The notes under the pieces are model-generated. The model searched no databases and was not told the DNA's origin. It saw nothing but the letters and a program-made list of their open reading frames with translations. 64,000 bases of DNA from Pseudoduganella sp. (lineage in GTDB: Bacteria > Pseudomonadota > Gammaproteobacteria > Burkholderiales > Burkholderiaceae_D), in contig JAJTCO010000033.1 of NCBI GenBank assembly GCA_021323265.1, positions 23,930 through 87,929 of the forward strand, in the 5' to 3' direction. Made by a program: the position numbers and the translations under genes. Shown piece after piece: positions 58,424 through 64,000 of this stretch (position 1 is its first letter; every line of letters begins with the position of its first letter).

Positions 58424-59431
58424 TCAATCCAGCAAGTCGTCGAGCGAACTGGCGTCACAGAAGCGTTCAGTCCAGCGCTGCACTTCGCCCGGGCTTGCCG
58501 CCTGCAGGCGAGCGATGGTGTGCGCGGGGAGCGGACCGAAGCGCTTTTCCATCAGGTCGACCAGCAGCGTCCGCCTGCCTTCTGTCCGCCCCTCTGCGCG
58601 CCCCGTGCGCACGCCGCGCCGCATGCCAAGCGATGTCCCGCGCTCAAGCACGCGACGGATTTCGTCGCGCCTGAGCCGTTGCATGAGAGATAACATATGC
58701 TTCCCTTTCAAATTCCGAATGTGTTGCCGATACGTGGCGTCCAGTTGCGGCGGCAAGAGCATGAGCCGGTCGAGCAGGTCGAGCATGCGTACCAGGCGCC
58801 CTTGCTCCCAGCCGAAGCCGCACAGGATCGCCGTCAGAGTGCATTTGGCAGCCAGGCGCGCAAAAGGTTCCCCCTTTGTGCGTATTGTTTCAAGATGGGC
58901 TGTGGCAAACAGGGCGAAGCCGTTGCCCGCTGCCAGCAACGGCGGCGCCAGGTCGAGCAACTTGGCAACGCCAAAGCACAGGGACAGCGCGCTGTCGCCA
59001 AAACAATAGCCGAATGCATCCGGGCGCCAACCGGGGCAGCTGTCGCCCAGGATAGCCATGCTGATCACAGGCAGGCGGTACTTGGCGAACAGCAAGGCGT
59101 GATACACGTACATGCGCTCAGCGAAGTGCTCGTCGCGCTGGCATTGCACTTCGATATGCAGGCAGACGCGTCGACCATCGCGGGCATGGCCGCGCAGCAC
59201 GCGGTCGGCGTGGCAGGCGCTGGCGGCCGGCGAGGTGCCGGCCGCAGGCAGCTGGAGTTCGGTCTCCAGGATGGTGAGCGCGCGCGACAAGTCCAGCTTC
59301 GCTGCAATCGCAGGGAAGCAGAGCGTGAGGCATTCCTCAAGCAGGCAGTCGAGCGCACACTTCCATGCGCCATCGAGCTGATCGGGAGGGTGAATGGAGA
59401 CCGGGGTGTGGGGCATGCGTATTGGACGCAT
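58424..59431 (-). CDS. Rpn/YhgA-like putative PD-(D/E)XK nuclease family protein
   Basis: CLHIEVQCQRDEHFAERMYVYHALLFAKYRLPVISMAILGD; C-terminal GRAEGRTEGRRTLLVDLMEKRFGPLP (DUF4351-like). Confidence 0.7.
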   Translation of the reverse strand: MRPIRMPHTPVSIHPPDQLDGAWKCALDCLLEECLTLCFPAIAAKLDLSRALTILETELQLPAAGTSPAASACHADRVLRGHARDGRRVCLHIEVQCQRDEHFAERMYVYHALLFAKYRLPVISMAILGDSCPGWRPDAFGYCFGDSALSLCFGVAKLLDLAPPLLAAGNGFALFATAHLETIRTKGEPFARLAAKCTLTAILCGFGWEQGRLVRMLDLLDRLMLLPPQLDATYRQHIRNLKGKHMLSLMQRLRRDEIRRVLERGTSLGMRRGVRTGRAEGRTEGRRTLLVDLMEKRFGPLPAHTIARLQAASPGEVQRWTERFCDASSLDDLLD

Positions 59432-59485
59432 GCGCCGTGCGGCGGTTCCGCTGCCAAGGCGGCGCGGTTTGCGCTACATCAAAGG

Positions 59486-59956
59486 TCAGGCGCCGCCCGC
59501 ATAGCCGTGCTGGCGCCAGGCTTCGAAAACGACAACCGCGACGGTATTGGAGAGGTTGAGACTGCGGTTGCCAGGCATCATGGGCAGGCGGATGCGCTGC
59601 TGGGACGGGAAGGTTTCGCGGAAATCCGGCGCCAGGCCGCGCGTTTCGCTGCCGAACACGAATACGTCGCCCGGCTGGAAGGCCAGCTCGGCGAAGGGGC
59701 GCGCGCCGTGCGTGGTCATGGCGAACATGCGGCTGGCATCCGGGCCCACGTCGGCCAGGAAGGCATCCCAATCCTTGTGTACCTTCATCCGCGCGTACTC
59801 GTGGTAATCCAGGCCGGCGCGCCGCAGCTTGGCGTCGTCCAGCGGAAAGCCGAGCGGTTCGATCAGGTGCAGCTGCGCGCCCGTATTGGCGCACAGGCGG
59901 ATCACGTTGCCCGTGTTGGGAGGGATTTCCGGGTTGACCAGCACTACATGAAACAA
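59486..59956 (-). CDS. trmL: tRNA (cytidine(34)-2'-O)-methyltransferase
   Basis: MFHVVLVNPEIPPNTGNVIRLCANTGAQLHLIEPLGFPLDDAKLRRAGLDYHEY; LPMMPGNRSLNLSNTVAVVVFEAWRQ. Confidence 0.95.
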   Translation of the reverse strand: MFHVVLVNPEIPPNTGNVIRLCANTGAQLHLIEPLGFPLDDAKLRRAGLDYHEYARMKVHKDWDAFLADVGPDASRMFAMTTHGARPFAELAFQPGDVFVFGSETRGLAPDFRETFPSQQRIRLPMMPGNRSLNLSNTVAVVVFEAWRQHGYAGGA

Positions 59957-59974
59957 GTCTTTCTCCTCTGTCGT

Positions 59975-60706
59975 CTAAGGGGGCGTGCGGGCGAACACAT
60001 AGTTCGTCACGCGCGCGGCGCCGTGGCGCTTGAGCGTTGCTGCCAATTCCTGCAGGGTCTGGCCGCTGCTCATGACATCGTCCACCAGCCCGATGTGCCG
60101 TCCTGCGACCAGCGCCCGGTCTGGGATGGCGAAGGCATGCGCGATATTGGCGCGGCGCGCGCCATGCGGTGTGCTGCTTTGCGCCGGCGTGTCGCGCACG
60201 CGCACGGCGAGCCGGGCGTGCACGGCGATGCCCAGCTGCCTGCCCAGGGGGCGGGCGATCTCCAGCGACTGATTGTAGCCGCGCTCGGACAGGCGCTGCG
60301 GCCCCAGGGGCACCGGACACAGCAGGGCGGGGCGCGCCCGGGCCGGCGCATCGGCGCGCGCGATTGCCTCGCCCAGCAGGCCGGCAAACAGGCGCGCCAG
60401 TGCCAGCTGGCCGGCGAATTTTAACTGAAGGACCAGGCGGTCCACCGGCAGGGCATAGTCGGCCGCCGCCAGCGTGGCGTCGAAGGCGGGCGGCGCCGCC
60501 TGGCAACGCCCACAGGGCAGGCCCATGGCCGCCGGGTGGGCGGCGGCGGCCATGGGGTTGGCGCACACCGGGCAGCGCGGCGTGCCGGCGCCGAAGAACT
60601 GGGCATGGCAGCCGGGGCAGAGCAGGGCGGGGCCGCGGGCGCCGCACAGCACGCAATTGCAGGGCAACAGGACGGCCAGCAGGCCGCCGGCAAGCGCATG
60701 GACCAT
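59975..60706 (-). CDS. ComF family phosphoribosyltransferase
   Basis: CVLCGARGPALLCPGCHAQF...CPVCANP zinc-finger; LLCPVPLGPQRLSERGYNQSLEIARPL; HIGLVDDVMSSGQTLQELAATLK. Confidence 0.93.
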   Translation of the reverse strand: MVHALAGGLLAVLLPCNCVLCGARGPALLCPGCHAQFFGAGTPRCPVCANPMAAAAHPAAMGLPCGRCQAAPPAFDATLAAADYALPVDRLVLQLKFAGQLALARLFAGLLGEAIARADAPARARPALLCPVPLGPQRLSERGYNQSLEIARPLGRQLGIAVHARLAVRVRDTPAQSSTPHGARRANIAHAFAIPDRALVAGRHIGLVDDVMSSGQTLQELAATLKRHGAARVTNYVFARTPP

Positions 60707-60766
60707 CGCAAATCCCCGCGAACGAGTAAACTGCCCGGATTATCCCATCAAAAAGTCGTATTAAAT

Positions 60767-61690
60767 ATGCAAGTCCCAGCAAAACCGCCGAAATTAAGCG
60801 CTCCGATTGACCTGGATCGTGTCCGCCAGCTGTTTGCCGACCCGGCCCGCGTGGCCGAGGCCGATTTCCTGCGGCGCGAGATCGCCAGCCGCATGCATGA
60901 ACGCCTGCAACTGGTCAAAGTGAACCCGTTGCGGGTGCTGGACGCCGGCTGCGGCACCGGACCCGACCTGCCGGTGCTGCAAAAGCGCTATCCCGCCGCC
61001 CACATCCTGGGCAGCGATACGTCCCCGGCCATGATCGCTGCCGCCCGCGGCCAGGCCGGCAAGTCCGGCCTGAGCCAGTTGATCGGCAAGCTGCTGCCCG
61101 CCAAGTCCGGCATCGATTACCTGGTGGCCGACATGGCCGAACTGCCCCTGGCGCGCAACCATGTGGACCTGGTCTGGTCCAACCTGGCCCTGCACTGGCA
61201 CCCGCAGCCGGACCGCGTGTTTGTCGAGTGGCACCGCGTGCTGAAGGTGGGCGGCTTGCTCATGTTCTCCTGCTTTGGCCCCGATACGCTGCAGGAGCTG
61301 CGCAGCGCCTTCGCCGAAGTCGACCTGGCGCCGCACACGCTGCCCTTCGTCGACATGCACGATTTCGGCGACCAGCTGGTGGAGGCGGGTTTCGCCGAAC
61401 CGGTGATGGATATGGAAAAGATCACGGTGACCTACGACAGCGCCGACAAGCTGCTGGCCGACGCGCGCGCCCTGGGCGGCAATCCGCTGCACACGCGCCG
61501 CCGCGGCCTGCTGGGCCGGGCGGCCTACCAGCGCCTGCTGGCGGGCCTGGAACAGCAGCGCCGCCCGGACGGCAAGCTGGCGCTGACGTTCGAAGTGATC
61601 TACGGCCATGCCTTCCGCCCGGCGCCGCGCGTGACCAGCAGCGGGGAAGCAATCATCCGCTTCGACTTGCCGCGCAAGCCCAAAAAATAA
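60767..61690 (+). CDS. bioC: SAM-dependent methyltransferase, BioC-like
   Basis: VLDAGCGTGPDLPVLQKRYPAAHILGSDTSPAMI; VDLVWSNLALHWHPQPDRVFVEWHRVLKVGGLLMFSCFGPDTLQELR. Confidence 0.85.
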   Translation: MQVPAKPPKLSAPIDLDRVRQLFADPARVAEADFLRREIASRMHERLQLVKVNPLRVLDAGCGTGPDLPVLQKRYPAAHILGSDTSPAMIAAARGQAGKSGLSQLIGKLLPAKSGIDYLVADMAELPLARNHVDLVWSNLALHWHPQPDRVFVEWHRVLKVGGLLMFSCFGPDTLQELRSAFAEVDLAPHTLPFVDMHDFGDQLVEAGFAEPVMDMEKITVTYDSADKLLADARALGGNPLHTRRRGLLGRAAYQRLLAGLEQQRRPDGKLALTFEVIYGHAFRPAPRVTSSGEAIIRFDLPRKPKK

Positions 61691-61726
61691 GCAAAAAAGC
61701 GCGTAATTACAGGTGTTTACCACAGC

Positions 61727-61746
61727 TCAAGGGCATCTGCCCTTGA
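61727..61746. promoter_or_regulatory. Perfect 9-bp inverted repeat TCAAGGGCA-TC-TGCCCTTGA between bioC-like gene and coxB
   Basis: Read directly; no T-tract. Confidence 0.6.
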
Positions 61747-62024
61747 TGTAGGACATGTTCACTGAGTATAATCATTGACTAATTTTGCCAGCACTTCGCC
61801 CAGCCGGACGCTAGAACGCGTGGGCGGGCAGGCAAACGTGGCAACAATGCTAATGGTGATGTGAGGTCATCGGCGGCGATTTCAAGGTTCCAGCACAGTT
61901 CGTCCGCGAAAGTCTTTCGCGCGGCTAGGCTCGGGACCTTTAGGTGTTTTAGCGTGCGGCGGCAACCCGGTTCGGTGGGGGCGGCGCACACCAATTTTTT
62001 TATTTTTGGGTGGTTGGGGAAAAC

Positions 62025-63206
62025 ATGAAACTTGCGAAGCGACTTCAATCGTTGATGCTCGGCTTGGCCGTCACCGCCGCGAATGACTACAAGACAGCAA
62101 CCGGCGGTACCGGTGGCCCGATGGTCAATCAGCTGAACCTGCAGGCTCCTGCGACGCAAATCGCGACGGACATCTACAACCTGCACACGCTGATGATGGT
62201 CATCATTATGGTGATCTTCGTGGCCGTGTTCGGCGTGATGTTCTATTCGATCTTTAAGCACCGCAAGTCGGTGGGCCACAAGCCTGCCACCTTCCATGAA
62301 TCGACCGCCGTTGAAATCGCGTGGACCGTAGTGCCATTCCTGATCGTGATCGGCATGGCCCTGCCGGCCACCAAGACCGTGGTCGCCATGAAGGACACCT
62401 CCAACGCCGACATCACCATCAAGGCCACCGGCATGCAGTGGAAGTGGGGCTATGACTACCTGAAGGGTGAAGGCGAAGGCATTTCCTTCATCTCCAACCT
62501 GTCCACCCCGCGCTCGCAAGTGGGCAACCCGGGCGAAGCGCCGACCGAACAGCGCGGCGAAAACTACCTGATGGAAGTGGACAACGAAGTGGTCGTGCCA
62601 GTTGGCAAGAAGATCCGCATCGTCACCACCGCCAACGACGTGATCCACGCCTGGATGATCCCGGCCTTCGGCGTCAAGCAGGACGCGATTCCCGGTTTCG
62701 TGCGCGACACCTGGTTCAAGGCCGAATACACCGGCACCTTCCGCGGCAACTGCGCCGAACTGTGCGGCAAGGAACACGCCTTCATGCCGATCGTGGTGCG
62801 CGTCGTGACCGCTGAAGAGTACAGCGCATGGGTGGCCGGCAAGCAGAAGGAAATGGCTGCCCTGGCGGACGATCCGAACAAGACCTGGACCATCGACGAA
62901 CTGAAGACCAAGGGCGAAAAAGTCTATGCCGCCAACTGCGCCGTCTGCCACCAGGCAAACGGCAAGGGCGTGCCGGGCGCGTTCGCGCCGCTGGATGGCT
63001 CCGCCGTGGTGACCGGCCCGAAAGCCGAACAGATCAAGGTGCTGCTGCACGGCCAGAAGACTGGCAAGTATCCAGCCGAAATGCCGGCCTGGAAGCAACT
63101 GTCGGATACCGACATCGCGGCTGTCATCACCTACACCCGCAACACCTGGTCGAACAAGCCAGCGGAAAACATCGTCCAGCCAGCCGAAGCGGCGTGCTGG
63201 CGCTGA
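62025..63206 (+). CDS. coxB: Cytochrome c oxidase subunit II with C-terminal cytochrome c domain
   Basis: [28 protein letters not shown]; CuA site [15 protein letters not shown]; cytochrome c [12 protein letters not shown]-terminus appears altered at junction with coxA. Confidence 0.93.
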   Translation: MKLAKRLQSLMLGLAVTAANDYKTATGGTGGPMVNQLNLQAPATQIATDIYNLHTLMMVIIMVIFVAVFGVMFYSIFKHRKSVGHKPATFHESTAVEIAWTVVPFLIVIGMALPATKTVVAMKDTSNADITIKATGMQWKWGYDYLKGEGEGISFISNLSTPRSQVGNPGEAPTEQRGENYLMEVDNEVVVPVGKKIRIVTTANDVIHAWMIPAFGVKQDAIPGFVRDTWFKAEYTGTFRGNCAELCGKEHAFMPIVVRVVTAEEYSAWVAGKQKEMAALADDPNKTWTIDELKTKGEKVYAANCAVCHQANGKGVPGAFAPLDGSAVVTGPKAEQIKVLLHGQKTGKYPAEMPAWKQLSDTDIAAVITYTRNTWSNKPAENIVQPAEAACWR

Positions 63207-64000
63207 TGATCCGTACCGAACTGTTCAAGCCTGGCCTGCAGTTCTTCCAGCCTGAGTTCTTCAACCAGCTGACCACGATGCACGGCCTGGTGATGGTGTT
63301 CGGCGCGATCATGCCGGCCTTCGTCGGCTTCGCCAACTGGATGATCCCGCTGCAGATCGGCGCATCCGACATGGCGTTCGCGCGCATGAACAACTTCTCG
63401 TTCTGGCTGCTGCCGCCTGCGGCGATCCTGCTGGCCGGTTCGTTCTTCGTGCCGGGCGGCGCCACCGCTGCCGGCTGGACCCTGTATGCTCCGCTGTCGA
63501 CCCAGATGGGTATCGGCATGGACATGGGTATCTTCGCCATGCACATCATGGGCGCGTCGTCCATCATGGGTTCCATCAACATCATCGTCACCATCCTGAA
63601 CATGCGCGCTCCTGGCATGACCCTGATGAAGATGCCGATGTTCTGCTGGACCTGGCTGATCACCGCCTACCTGCTGATCGCCGTCATGCCGGTGCTGGCA
63701 GGCGCCATCACCATGACCCTGACCGACCGTCACTTCGGCACCTCCTTCTTCAACGCCGCCGGCGGCGGTGACCCTGTCATGTACCAGCACATCTTCTGGT
63801 TCTTCGGTCACCCAGAGGTGTACATCATGATTCTGCCGGCCTTCGGCATCGTGTCGCAGATCATCCCGGCCTTCGCCCGCAAGCAGCTGTTCGGCTACGC
63901 ATCGATGGTGTACGCGACCGCGTCCATCGCGATCCTGTCGTTCATCGTCTGGGCGCACCACATGTTCACCACCGGCATGCCGGTGACCTCGCAGCTGTTC
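63191..64000 (+). CDS. coxA: Cytochrome c oxidase subunit I, N-terminally truncated in sequence and 3' truncated by window edge
   Basis: [58 protein letters not shown]...[24 protein letters not shown]; no upstream WLFATNHKDIG/TM1 segment; first in-frame ATG at 63206. Confidence 0.85.

Overview
This 64 kb window is a high-GC chromosomal segment. From gene content and protein style it looks like a betaproteobacterium of the Oxalobacteraceae/Massilia-Duganella type (inference). It is densely coded on both strands. Most content is core or housekeeping: frmA, uvrD, thrB, polA, xseB-ispA-dxs, glcDEF, pilT/pilU, yggS-proC, ubiA, oxyR, rfaE2, trmL, comF-like, bioC-like, coxB and partial coxA. There is also a signalling layer with two MHYT-domain proteins, two hybrid histidine kinases and an HD-GYP regulator. 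No rRNA, convincing tRNA, CRISPR array or intact IS element was seen. The items most worth a second look are: (1) a tightly overlapping four-gene operon (20175-23586) resembling the T6SS threonine-phosphorylation regulatory module, with a stand-alone TagH-C-terminal-like protein lacking FHA, a PP2C phosphatase, a PEGA-tailed Ser/Thr kinase and a TssQ-like lipoprotein, but no T6SS structural genes in the window; (2) a small exported peptide with symmetric cysteine spacing C-x3-C-x6-C-x9-C-x6-C-x3-C, next to a membrane-anchored glutaredoxin (30297-30925); (3) a coxB/coxA junction that seems to have lost the coxB 3' tail, the intergenic region and the coxA start including TM1; (4) four TCTAGA hexamers at exact 14-bp period upstream of a BlaR1-like M56 peptidase without an adjacent BlaI; (5) a ZIP transporter whose first helix is encoded upstream of any ATG/GTG/TTG, suggesting an ATC start; (6) a TonB-receptor C-terminal remnant. 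All identifications are by reading the sequence and family knowledge; no searches were run.
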